The notes beneath the pieces were generated by a model. The model ran no database searches, had not been told where the DNA came from, and was given only the letters and a program-made list of their open reading frames with translations. 34,705 nucleotides of DNA, taken from positions 1-34,705 of the forward strand of contig JBBRWC010000029.1 in assembly GCA_038246255.1 (NCBI GenBank), in the 5' to 3' direction. The position numbers and the translations under genes were made by a program. Source of the DNA: RI-242 sp038246255. Lineage in GTDB: Bacteria; Planctomycetota; UBA1135; GCA-002686595. Numbering within the stretch: the stretch's first letter is position 1; each line of letters starts with the position of its first letter. Below, in pieces: positions 14,438-22,687 of the stretch.

Positions 14438-15766
14438 TCAGCGGGCCCGAAGGTAGCTGAGCGAATCGGGGAGGCGCTCGATCCCCTGTTCACCCAGTCC
14501 GCTTTCGAATAGCGTCGCAATGTCGCGCAGAGGGTGCTGGTCCCCGCGGAACACAAAGGTCCGCGAGTCAGGGCGACTGCCCACCGTGACCAGCAGTTCC
14601 AGGATCGACCCCGCATTGCAGCGGCGGTCCCCAAGCTGCATCTCGACCGGCGTCCCGTGGTGGTTGACGATGCCGACGATGAGCGCCGCGGGACGAGCGT
14701 GGACCGTCAGGCCGTCGAGGAGATCGATTTCGAGCTCCTGGACCGTGAGGTAGGACGGCAGAAGATCCGAGGCGACCTCCCGGCCGACCTCCAAGAGGCG
14801 CCGTGCCGTTACAAGGAGATCACACAGGACCACCTCCTCCACATCGGACCGGGGAATCACCTCCGCCATCCGCTCGCCGGAACGGGTGGCCCGCACCTCG
14901 CTCTCATGGCGCTCGTGGAAATGGGTCAACTCGGTGATGGCCTCAAGAAGATGGAGCACCGTCGAGGCGAGGCCTCTCAGGGTCGGAAGGCGTGCGTCCC
15001 GGGCCTCCAAAACCGTATTCTTTATATACGTGTCGTAGGTCGACTGGAGGTTGTGGACCACGGCCTCGTACACACGAGCCTGCTCCTCGGTGCAGACGGA
15101 CGCGAGATACTGGTGACGGGACTCGGGCTCGAAGATCGGCCTGACGTCGATATCCACCATAAGCTGGCAAGCTTGAAGGAATTTGGACGCTACTTCGGCA
15201 ATCTTCTGCTCCTCGTCGACCAAGTCGTCCTGACCGACGTTCCGCGGCAGCATCGTGCGGGCCTGAACGGGCAAGAAGCGCGCTTCTTCGAGCGGCCGGT
15301 CCGGTGAGGGCAGACCGAGGGCCTGGGCCTCGCTGGAAAGAGCTCCGCACAGGGAATCCACCCCCTTCTCGACAAACGCCAGCCCACGGTCGATTGCAGC
15401 CCGGGTCTGGTCGGCCAGTCCCTCCGGACGCCACTGGTCCGCGCCGTAGGACCCTAGGCGTCCCCGCACGTGCGCCATCCGGTAACCCGCCTGGGCAAAA
15501 CCCCGCAGCCCAGCGACCAGTTCGGTGAACGACCGGAAGGTGCGGTTGTACCGGGCGCCATGGTCGTCGAGAAACGTCTCAAGATCGTTCGCGCCCTGTA
15601 TCAGGTGGAAGTAGTGCGGCTTGTGCAGCCCGCGACTCCCGCTCGCGCCCGCGACGTCGGCCTGCAGCCGCGCAAGCAACTGGAAAAAGCCCGTGCGGTG
15701 CTCGCCGAGTTGGACGGCGAACTCCTGCTCGCGGACGAGGGTCTCAAGGGGCGGGGACTCAGGCAT
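14438..15766 (-). CDS. Helical protein with C-terminal HPr-like phosphocarrier domain
   Basis: This 442-residue protein has two parts. Residues about 1-330 are predicted largely helical, with no family I can name. Residues about 341-425 are HPr-like: TVQELEIDLLDGLTVHARPAALIV carries the H-A-R-P histidine site (H357), and CNAGSILELL has S387 where HPr has Ser46. In HPr the histidine is phosphorylated by EI and the serine is the HPrK site. Here both are conserved, so phosphotransfer is possible but not shown. Stand-alone HPr is about 88 residues, so this is a fused or embedded form. No PTS EI or EII gene is in the window. No strong ribosome binding site precedes the ATG. The gene lies between convergent and divergent neighbours, and it may be regulatory. 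Confidence 0.72.
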   Translation of the reverse strand: MPESPPLETLVREQEFAVQLGEHRTGFFQLLARLQADVAGASGSRGLHKPHYFHLIQGANDLETFLDDHGARYNRTFRSFTELVAGLRGFAQAGYRMAHVRGRLGSYGADQWRPEGLADQTRAAIDRGLAFVEKGVDSLCGALSSEAQALGLPSPDRPLEEARFLPVQARTMLPRNVGQDDLVDEEQKIAEVASKFLQACQLMVDIDVRPIFEPESRHQYLASVCTEEQARVYEAVVHNLQSTYDTYIKNTVLEARDARLPTLRGLASTVLHLLEAITELTHFHERHESEVRATRSGERMAEVIPRSDVEEVVLCDLLVTARRLLEVGREVASDLLPSYLTVQELEIDLLDGLTVHARPAALIVGIVNHHGTPVEMQLGDRRCNAGSILELLVTVGSRPDSRTFVFRGDQHPLRDIATLFESGLGEQGIERLPDSLSYLRAR

Positions 15767-15974
15767 GGGGAGGGGACAAAGACGACGTAACCCTACCCGA
15801 CAGGGCCCCCGCGGGCGAATAGGGCCAGATCTTCGGGATCACTCGGGGTGCGCTCAAGGGCCCCTTCCCCCGAGGTCGATGGGGCCCTCGCCTGTTCCAA
15901 CCGCTACCGCGGTGGATCGCCGCATTTCCGACCCAAGCGCACCCCTTCGCGGCAACGCAGAAAGGACCCTCTCG

Positions 15975-16784
15975 ATGAGCAGCGAGCGTTGTCTCGAAAC
16001 CTACCTGCAGGAGATCAACGAGGTCCCCCTGCTCTCGCCCCAAGAAGAGATCGCGCTCGGCCGCCGCATCCAGGCGGGCGATCTTGAGGCCCGCGAGCAC
16101 ATGATTCGCGCAAACCTGCGGCTCGTGGTGTCGATCGCAAAGATGTACGCAGAGCGCGGACTCGCCCTCCAGGACCTGATCGCGGAGGGCAACATCGGCC
16201 TCCTCAAGGCGGCGGAGAAGTTCGACCCCGACGCCGGCTGCCGGTTCTCGACCTACGGTTCCTGGTGGATCAAACAGTCGATCCGCCGCGCCCTCACCAG
16301 CTCGGTCCAGTCCGTGCGTGTGCCGGGCTACATGAACGAGATGATCTCGAAGTGGCGTTCTGTGAGTCAGGAACTTGGCTTCCGGCTCGGCCGCACACCG
16401 AGCATTTCGGAAGTTGCGAACGAACTCGGCATTCCCGAAGAGAGCCGGGCGGTGCTGCGCCAGACGATCGAAACCTCGAGCATGGGTCCGCAGGTTTCGC
16501 TCGACGCGATGAGCCAACACCGGGACGTCGTCGAAGATCCGCGCATCGAGAACCCCGAAGAGCAGATCACACACGCCGATCTGCTGTCGAAACTCTCCGA
16601 TCTCCTCGATGTCATCGACGAGCGTGAGGCAACCATCCTGCGCCTGCGCTACGGCCTGTCGGCGGGCAGCGAGCCGATGACCCTCAAAGAAATTGGCAAG
16701 ATCGTCGGATTGACGCGCGAGCGCGTGCGGCAGATCGAGCGCGACGTGCTCGCACGTCTGCAAAAGGTCATCGACGGGGAGTGA
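15975..16784 (+). CDS. RpoD/SigA-like sigma-70 factor
   Basis: This 269-residue sigma factor has region 1.2 (ETYLQEINEVPLLSPQEEIALG) and region 2 (NLRLVVSIAKMYAERGLALQDLIAEGNIGLLKAAEKFD, then FSTYGSWWIKQSIRRAL). Region 3 and region 4 (REATILRLRYGLSAG, LTRERVRQIERDVLARL) follow. It is short compared with the primary sigma of model organisms because region 1.1 and the non-conserved insert are lacking, so it may be primary or a group 2 factor. The ATG at 15975 has AAAGGA (15961-15966) eight bases before it. The upstream frame to 15621 lacks similarity and overlaps the HPr-domain gene in the opposite direction, so I reject it as an extension. Confidence 0.93.
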   Translation: MSSERCLETYLQEINEVPLLSPQEEIALGRRIQAGDLEAREHMIRANLRLVVSIAKMYAERGLALQDLIAEGNIGLLKAAEKFDPDAGCRFSTYGSWWIKQSIRRALTSSVQSVRVPGYMNEMISKWRSVSQELGFRLGRTPSISEVANELGIPEESRAVLRQTIETSSMGPQVSLDAMSQHRDVVEDPRIENPEEQITHADLLSKLSDLLDVIDEREATILRLRYGLSAGSEPMTLKEIGKIVGLTRERVRQIERDVLARLQKVIDGE

Positions 16785-16808
16785 GCACCGACCGGCGTCC
16801 GCGCCGGT

Positions 16809-16814
16809 TAGTCT
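16809..16814 (+). promoter_or_regulatory. Candidate -10 element TAGTCT of a leaderless hemW
   Basis: TAGTCT ends seven bases before the hemW ATG at 16822. No Shine-Dalgarno sequence is present in the gap, so a leaderless transcript would fit. The sigma factor gene ends only 25 bases upstream of this element, so read-through is also possible. Confidence 0.4.
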
Positions 16815-16821
16815 GTTCCCG

Positions 16822-18000
16822 ATGGACCACGCGCGCGCTCCCGCTGGCACGGCACTGTACGTGCACCTGCCCTACTGCGCAGCGAAGTGCAGCTACTGCG
16901 ACTTCTTCTCGTTGCCGGCCGCCGGCCAAGACCTCGAGGGCACGTTGGAGGCGCTGATCGCGGAAGCGCGCCGCAACGCTCCGCCCGCACCGCGCACGGT
17001 TTTCCTCGGGGGTGGCACACCTTCGCTGTATCCCGCGCAGTCGCTGCGTCGCTTGCTCGACATCCTCGACGACACGACGGGTTGGCGCAGCTCGGCGGTC
17101 GAAGTCACCGCCGAGTGCAATCCCGAGAGCTTGGACGGAGCGAAGGCGGAAGCGCTGCTCGACGCGGGCGTCACGCGGCTGTCGATTGGATTCCAGTCGC
17201 TCGATCCCGCGCGGCTTGCACTCTTCGGTCGCGTGCACTCTCCGGCCATGAGTTTCGCGGCGTTCGACGCGGCGCGCTCAGCGGGCTGCGCGCACATCAA
17301 TGTCGATCTCATCTACGCGGCGCCGGGCCAGGGCCTCGATGAATGGCGTGCGGAACTCGACACCGTGCTCGCGCTCGAGCCGGATCACCTCTCCGCCTAC
17401 AACCTGACCATCGAGCCCGGCACGGCCTTCGCACGCTGGCACGCGCGCGGTGAAGTCCACGGACTCGACGACGAACTCGAGTTGGCGCAGTTCTACGCCG
17501 CCCGCCAAGCGTGCCGCGCCGCCGGACTCGAACCGTATGAAGTGTCGAACTACGCGCGGCAGGGCGAGGCATGTCGCCACAACGTGGGTTACTGGGAAAA
17601 CCGCGAGTACGTCGGCATCGGTCCGAGCGCCGTCAGCAAAGTGGGCGCACGGCGCTTTGGAAACCCGCGATCGATCGAGCCGTGGCGGCGGCGAGCCCGC
17701 GCTGGCGAGCCCGCTGAGGAGTGGAGTGAGGAGCTCGCGGGAATCGCGCGCCTTGGCGAAACGTGGTGGCTCGGACTGCGACTCGCGCGTGGGCTGTCGC
17801 CCGCCGAAGCGTGGGAGCGCGCCGGCTGGCAGCCGACCGACGCCGAGCTCGATCCGGCGCTTGCGGTGGCGCGTGAGCACGTCGGTCACGGACTGCTCGC
17901 GATGGACGGCGACCGTTACCGCCTGAGCGAGCGGGGCCTCGCCGTCGCGGACGGCATTGGCCGGCGTTTCATCGAACTCGGCTCGCGCACGGGCGCTTGA
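16822..18000 (+). CDS. hemW: Radical SAM family HemW-like protein
   Basis: This 392-residue radical-SAM protein carries YVHLPYCAAKCSYCDFF with the 4Fe-4S ligands C19, C23 and C26 (C-x3-C-x2-C). It then has GGGTPSLYP, the SxGxQS-like LSIGFQSLD, and NVDLIYAAPGQ. A C-terminal HemN-like domain (RHNVGYWENREYVGIGPSAVS) follows. These fit HemW, formerly annotated as oxygen-independent coproporphyrinogen oxidase but now regarded as a heme-handling protein. It is the first plus-strand gene of the 16.8-25.0 kb run. 199 bases separate it from pyrF. Confidence 0.9.
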   Translation: MDHARAPAGTALYVHLPYCAAKCSYCDFFSLPAAGQDLEGTLEALIAEARRNAPPAPRTVFLGGGTPSLYPAQSLRRLLDILDDTTGWRSSAVEVTAECNPESLDGAKAEALLDAGVTRLSIGFQSLDPARLALFGRVHSPAMSFAAFDAARSAGCAHINVDLIYAAPGQGLDEWRAELDTVLALEPDHLSAYNLTIEPGTAFARWHARGEVHGLDDELELAQFYAARQACRAAGLEPYEVSNYARQGEACRHNVGYWENREYVGIGPSAVSKVGARRFGNPRSIEPWRRRARAGEPAEEWSEELAGIARLGETWWLGLRLARGLSPAEAWERAGWQPTDAELDPALAVAREHVGHGLLAMDGDRYRLSERGLAVADGIGRRFIELGSRTGA

Positions 18001-18199
18001 GAATTCCAGCACGCTAACCCGCGGACCCTGTGACGGAGCCCGGGCGCCCCGTACCATCCGACGACCGCGTGGAGAGTTTCCGCCAACCGCGCGCAATGGC
18101 CAGGCAGGTGCCCGTTGGCCCGTCCTTCCGCGGCGCTCGATCCGGTTTGCGAGCGCCCTTGGAAAGGCGCCACTCGCCCGTGCCTTCGTCCCTTACGTC

Positions 18200-19105
18200 A
18201 TGAACTTCGCCGATCGCCTCGACGCCGCGGTGCGCGCAAAGGACAGCGTCTGTCTGCTCGGGCTGGACGCGCACCCCGACCTTTTGCCGCCCCCGTTCGC
18301 GGCTGCCGCGAATTCCGCCGAACCACGCGCGGCCCGCGCGCGAGCCGTGGGAGATTTTTGCTGCGAGCTCATCGACCTCGCCGCCACCCGCGTCCCGGCG
18401 GTCAAACCCCAGTCCGCATTCTTCGAACTGTTCGGCGCAGACGGCGCGGTGGCCTGGGAGCGCGTGGTCGAACACGCGCAGTCGAAAGGCGTGCTCGTCG
18501 TGGCGGACGTCAAGCGCGGCGACATCGCGAGCACCGCGCTCGCCTACGCTCGCGCGCACCTGGCGCCCCAGAGTGCGGGCGGTCTTGGCCGCGCGGACGC
18601 GATGACCATCAACCCCTACCTCGGGACCGACACCCTCGAGCCGTTCATCGAGACCTGCATGGCACACGACGCGGGTGTTTTCGTGCTGGTGCGCACCTCC
18701 AATCCCGGCAGCGCGCGGTATCAAACGGAGGGGTCAACGCCGCTCGCCGAACGCATCGCTGCCGATGTCACGCGCCTCGGCGCGCCGCTGATCGGAGCCT
18801 GTGGCTGGTCGTCCGTGGGAGCCGTCGTCGGCGCGACCCACAGCGCGGAACTCGCTCACTGGCGCGAGCAGTTGCCGCACGCGGTGCTCCTCTTGCCCGG
18901 TTACGGCGCCCAGGGTGGGACCGCCGCCGACGTGGTCCCGGCGTTCACCCGCGGACGAAGTGGCGCCCTTGTCGCTTCGTCGCGCGGCATCGCGTTTGCT
19001 TACCGCGCAAAGGGCGCGCCGAGCGACTGGCGCGAAGCCGCCGACCGGGCGCTCGACGGGATGCTGGCCGATCTGGCGGGCGCACTCGCGGGGCCTGCGC
19101 GCTGA
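18200..19105 (+). CDS. pyrF: Orotidine 5'-phosphate decarboxylase, type 2
   Basis: This 301-residue enzyme converts OMP to UMP, the last step of pyrimidine synthesis. Visible motifs are CLLGLDAHPDLLP, VPAVKPQSAFFE (K69 region) and the catalytic ADVKRGDIASTA (D103, K105, D108). The phosphate-binding end LLPGYGAQGG and SRGIAFAY follow. The length and motifs suit the longer type 2 OMPDC group, seen in actinobacteria and several other phyla. ATG 18200 is preferred because the upstream frame (17957-18199) has no similarity. The next gene, bshC, starts 35 bases after its stop. Confidence 0.93.
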   Translation: MNFADRLDAAVRAKDSVCLLGLDAHPDLLPPPFAAAANSAEPRAARARAVGDFCCELIDLAATRVPAVKPQSAFFELFGADGAVAWERVVEHAQSKGVLVVADVKRGDIASTALAYARAHLAPQSAGGLGRADAMTINPYLGTDTLEPFIETCMAHDAGVFVLVRTSNPGSARYQTEGSTPLAERIAADVTRLGAPLIGACGWSSVGAVVGATHSAELAHWREQLPHAVLLLPGYGAQGGTAADVVPAFTRGRSGALVASSRGIAFAYRAKGAPSDWREAADRALDGMLADLAGALAGPAR

Positions 19106-19140
19106 CACATCCGCGCCATCGCGCTACGCGGACTTCGCCC

Positions 19141-20814
19141 ATGTCATTGGCGATCGAATTTGCGCCCATCGACCGCTTCGGACTCGGTGCCTTCGCGCTG
19201 AAGGCCCTCGCAGAGCGCCCCCACCCTGCGCACCTCGGAGTCTTCATGCCCCGTTCCGCGGCAGAAATCGCGCCTCCGCCGGAAGTCGACGGTGCGTTGC
19301 TCGAGCGCGCCGAACTCGTCGCAGCCCTCGCCGACCGCACACGCGCGCGCCTCGAACCGCGCGCGGACGCCGCGGTGCACGAGGGGATCGCGGCGTCCCT
19401 GGGCCGCCTCGCGCTCGAGGGAACGTCCGTCGTCGTCTGCGGACAGCAGCCGGGTTTCCTCGGCGGGCCCCTGCTCGACGCCCTCAAGACCCTGCACACG
19501 ATCCGCCTCGCACGGGAACTCGAGCGCGCCTTCGCACGGCCCGTCGTGCCCCTCTTTTGGAACCACGGCGACGACCACGACGCGAACGAGGTGCAAGGCG
19601 TGCACCTTGTGAACCGCAACTTCGACGTCGCGAAGGTCGGGCTCGCCTCCTTTGGCGCATCCCGACGCGCCCTCAGCCACCGTCCGGTCGAGCGCGAAGC
19701 ACAACACCTGGCCGCGGTGGGCGCGCACCTGGGCGAGCTGTTCCTCGCCGGACCGCGGGCTCAGCGGATCCTCGACCTGCTGATGCCGCGGGACGGCGAA
19801 ACCCTCGTCGCGGCGCGCACGCGCAGTTGGCTGGAGCTGTTTGGCGCCCACGGACTGCTCGTCCTGGAGCCCGACGGCCTGCGGGCCGCCCACGGCCGGG
19901 CGCTCGCGCGGCTCGTTCTCGCCCACCCGGGCGCCCAACTCGCCGCGGCGAACGCACGCCTGCAACCGGTGGCGGATCGGGTGCCAGCCCTCGATCCCGA
20001 CCGACTGCCGCCGCTCCTCTTCCACCTGGCGGACGGCGAGCGGCGAGCCGCACGCCCGCTTCCGACGGGTGGGTGGCGTCTTGACGGCGAGGACGACGGC
20101 GCCGAGCGCACCGACGAGGAACTCGCCGCGACCGTCCAGGCGGCCCCCTCGGCTTGGTCCGCGGGGGCCCTCCTGCGTCCCCTCGTGCAGGACATGCTCC
20201 TGCCCGTCGCCGCCTACGTAGGGGGGCCTGGGGAGCTGGGTTACCACGCCCGGCTGCTTGAGCTTCGTCGTTCAAATGGTGTTCAAAATACGCCTTTTGT
20301 CCTACGCGTCAGCGGAGCAGTGACCACCGCAGATCTTCGAGACTCTGCCGCGCGGCTCGACGTGGCGATAGCCGATTACCTGCGGGATCCCTTACCTTTA
20401 ACGCCAAAAAAAACCCATAAAAGCACCCCTTTAGTGATCCAGACGCTCGAGGATACCGCCCGTCGCCACCGCGCGGAGCTCCTCGAACTGCGCACAGCCC
20501 TGGGCGAGATTGAGCCGGGCCTTGCCCACAACCTGCGCCGCGCCGCGACCAATGGCGAAGAAATGGTGCTCAAAATCACTTCAAAGGCACTAAAAATCGC
20601 CTCCAACCAGCTTGGGAAGGGACGTCGTCACGAACGGCGGCTTGCGGCGTACCTTGCACCCCTCGGACGGCCCCAAGAACGTGTGCTCGGCCTGGCCTGC
20701 TTCCTGGCGGCCGCCGGCGAAGACTGGCTTGCCGAACTCCTCGGCGAAATGGACCCGTTCCCGACCGAGGGGATCCTGATCCACCTCGACGACCTGCCGG
20801 GGCCGCGCCCGTGA
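19141..20814 (+). CDS. bshC: Bacillithiol biosynthesis cysteine-adding enzyme BshC
   Basis: This 557-residue protein would add cysteine to GlcN-malate, the last step of bacillithiol synthesis. Family marks are GQQPGFLGGP (101-110), VPLFWNHGDDHDANE (136-150) and LLRPLVQDMLLPVAAYVGGPGELGYHARL, with the central part at 344-371. This matches BshC layout and usual length (~530-540). Residues about 414-440 come from an A/T-rich patch (20380-20440) with rare TTA and AAA codons and a run of eight A, unlike the GC-rich surroundings, but the frame is intact. The gene ends in a GTGA overlap with bshB1, so the two are translationally coupled. Confidence 0.88.
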   Translation: MSLAIEFAPIDRFGLGAFALKALAERPHPAHLGVFMPRSAAEIAPPPEVDGALLERAELVAALADRTRARLEPRADAAVHEGIAASLGRLALEGTSVVVCGQQPGFLGGPLLDALKTLHTIRLARELERAFARPVVPLFWNHGDDHDANEVQGVHLVNRNFDVAKVGLASFGASRRALSHRPVEREAQHLAAVGAHLGELFLAGPRAQRILDLLMPRDGETLVAARTRSWLELFGAHGLLVLEPDGLRAAHGRALARLVLAHPGAQLAAANARLQPVADRVPALDPDRLPPLLFHLADGERRAARPLPTGGWRLDGEDDGAERTDEELAATVQAAPSAWSAGALLRPLVQDMLLPVAAYVGGPGELGYHARLLELRRSNGVQNTPFVLRVSGAVTTADLRDSAARLDVAIADYLRDPLPLTPKKTHKSTPLVIQTLEDTARRHRAELLELRTALGEIEPGLAHNLRRAATNGEEMVLKITSKALKIASNQLGKGRRHERRLAAYLAPLGRPQERVLGLACFLAAAGEDWLAELLGEMDPFPTEGILIHLDDLPGPRP

Positions 20815-21542
20815 CCCGCCCGCACGCCGCACCGCGCCTGCTCGCGATCGGCGCACACCCCGACGATGTGGAGCTCGCGTTTGGCGGCCTCCTCGGCCGC
20901 GCCCGGCGCGCCGGGCTGGCGATCGCGATCGTGGACCTCACCGCGGGGGAAGCGGGGCGGCGCGGCGGCGCTCCGCTGCGCCTCGCCGAGGCCGCAGGCG
21001 CCGGCCGCGCGCTGGGTGCCGCGAGCCGGCGTTGCCTCCACTTCGCGGACGGTGACCTCGCCCGGTGTGAAGCACTGACACCGGCCCTCGTGTCGCTCCT
21101 GCGCACCGAAGAGCCCGCCCTCGTGCTCGGCCACGCGGACTTCGACCCCCACGACGACCACCGGGCCGCGGCGCGCGCACTCGCTGAAGCACGCGCCATC
21201 CTCGGGGCCCGCGCACCTGCGGAACTGTGCGGCGCGCCCGCGCGCATGCCCGAAACCTACCCGGCACCCCCGCCCACCCTGAGGCTCCAACTGGACGCGG
21301 ACGAATACGCGGCCAAGCGCGCGGCGATCGCGCTGCACCGCTCCCAGCTCGACCCCGCGGATGCGGAAGACACGGGTGCCCACCTGCCCGGGGGATTGCA
21401 CATCCTCGACCGCGCGGACGGTGTCGCCCTGCACTTCGGCCGCGGCTTTCCGTCCGGGCGCGGCGAACCCCTGTGGTGCCGCGATGGCGCGGGCCTCGCG
21501 CGGCTCTTCGAGCTTGGACTCGCGGGATCCCACGACGGCTAA
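20811..21542 (+). CDS. bshB1: BshB1-like PIG-L deacetylase
   Basis: This 243-residue enzyme of the PIG-L/LmbE family would deacetylate GlcNAc-malate to GlcN-malate. It shows GAHPDDVE (residues 15-21, zinc ligands H16, D19), LTAGEAGRRGG, a BshB1-type motif, and FDPHDDHRAA (H114, H117). The start is a GTG overlapping the bshC stop. Its neighbour bshC, and the bshA-like gene past parA, support the BshB1 name over other PIG-L enzymes such as mycothiol MshB. Confidence 0.87.
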   Translation: MTRPHAAPRLLAIGAHPDDVELAFGGLLGRARRAGLAIAIVDLTAGEAGRRGGAPLRLAEAAGAGRALGAASRRCLHFADGDLARCEALTPALVSLLRTEEPALVLGHADFDPHDDHRAAARALAEARAILGARAPAELCGAPARMPETYPAPPPTLRLQLDADEYAAKRAAIALHRSQLDPADAEDTGAHLPGGLHILDRADGVALHFGRGFPSGRGEPLWCRDGAGLARLFELGLAGSHDG

Positions 21543-21566
21543 ACAGCGCCGCGGCTGCGCGGTGGC

Positions 21567-21572
21567 TACAAT
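21567..21572 (+). promoter_or_regulatory. Candidate -10 element for parA
   Basis: TACAAT, a five-of-six match to TATAAT, lies 11 bases before the parA ATG. A start site about seven bases downstream would give a leader of only a few bases. I see no -35 box. Confidence 0.3.
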
Positions 21573-21583
21573 CCCGCCTCCCC

Positions 21584-22687
21584 ATGCGCCGCATTGCGCT
21601 CGTCAACCAAAAGGGGGGCGTCGGCAAGACCACCACGGCCGCGAACCTCGGCGCGGCACTCGCCCGCAGCGGTCGCCGCGTCGTCCTGGTCGACCTCGAC
21701 CCCCAAGGCAACCTCAGCACCCACCTGTCCGTGGAGGTGGAGCGCCGCGCGCCGTCCAGTTACGGCGTGCTCGCGGGGCAGTGCACGTTCAAGGAGGCGC
21801 TCTACCCGACACGCACGGTGGGTCTGTCCATCGTGCCGACCAACGTCGACCTCGCGGGTGCAGAGCTCGAGCTCGCGGGCGAAATGGGGCGCGAGCTGAT
21901 CCTGCGCGAAGCGGTGGATACGTGGGAGGACGCCGCGCTCGCATCCAGCGGGGGTCCGCCGGCGGAGTACCTGATTTTCGACTGCCCGCCGAGCCTCAGC
22001 TTGTTGTCGATCAACGCGCTCGTGGCGTCGCGCGAGGTTTTCATCGCGCTGCAAACGGAGTTCCTCGCGCTGCAGGGCATGACGCGGTTGCTCGACGTGA
22101 TCGGCCTCTTGCAGCGGCGGCTCAACCCATCCCTCGCCGTGACGGGCATCGTGCCGTGCCTCTACGACAGTCGGTTGCGGCTCGCGCGCGAGGTGTTGGG
22201 CGAGCTGCGGCGTTATTTCCCCGAGCAATGTTTCCGCCGGCCGATCGGCACGAACGTGAAGCTCGCCGAAGCGCCCAGTTACGGACAGAGTGTGTTCGAG
22301 TACGCGCCCGAATCGAGCGGCGCGCGGGACTACGAGCAGCTCGCCGAAGAAGTGATTGAGCAGGAGCGGCTGCGAAGGCCCGGCCTCGATGCGAGTGCGC
22401 TCGTGCCGCGTGCACCCGAACCGAAGGCGGCGAGCGCACCGGTCAATCGACCGCACCCGGCGGTCAACAGACCGGACGCGGCGGCCAACAGATCGCACGC
22501 CGCGGTCGACGGCCGCACGGCGAAGGATCCGACGAACGGCAACCGCACGCCGTCGAGCGCGGGCGATGAAAGCGCCCGGGACCGCTCCGCCGAGTCCGAA
22601 GGGTCGTCCCCATCCGAAGACGGACTGCCCGAGTTGCCGGCGGAGGCCATCGAGGTCGAGCCGGGCCGTGGCGCCGCCGCCGGTTGA
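21584..22687 (+). CDS. parA: ParA/Soj chromosome-partitioning ATPase with long tail
   Basis: This 367-residue protein has a ParA core of about 260 residues, with the deviant Walker A KGGVGKTT (10-17), VDLDPQGN (37-43) and IFDCPPSLSLL (131-141). The core also has LQTEFLALQGM and the C-terminal LAEAPSYGQSVFEY. With ParB it segregates the origin. The tail (about 270-367) is rich in Ala/Pro/Arg and has four degenerate heptads around VNRPHPA and VNRPDA, unusual for Soj-type ParA. The ATG at 21584 starts 41 bases after the bshB1 stop. The upstream open frame lacks similarity. Confidence 0.92.
   Translation: MRRIALVNQKGGVGKTTTAANLGAALARSGRRVVLVDLDPQGNLSTHLSVEVERRAPSSYGVLAGQCTFKEALYPTRTVGLSIVPTNVDLAGAELELAGEMGRELILREAVDTWEDAALASSGGPPAEYLIFDCPPSLSLLSINALVASREVFIALQTEFLALQGMTRLLDVIGLLQRRLNPSLAVTGIVPCLYDSRLRLAREVLGELRRYFPEQCFRRPIGTNVKLAEAPSYGQSVFEYAPESSGARDYEQLAEEVIEQERLRRPGLDASALVPRAPEPKAASAPVNRPHPAVNRPDAAANRSHAAVDGRTAKDPTNGNRTPSSAGDESARDRSAESEGSSPSEDGLPELPAEAIEVEPGRGAAAG

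Noticed and set aside
20406..20413. bshC as a frameshifted pseudogene because of the A8 run
   Set aside because: The reading frame continues with BshC similarity on both sides, so no frameshift is needed.
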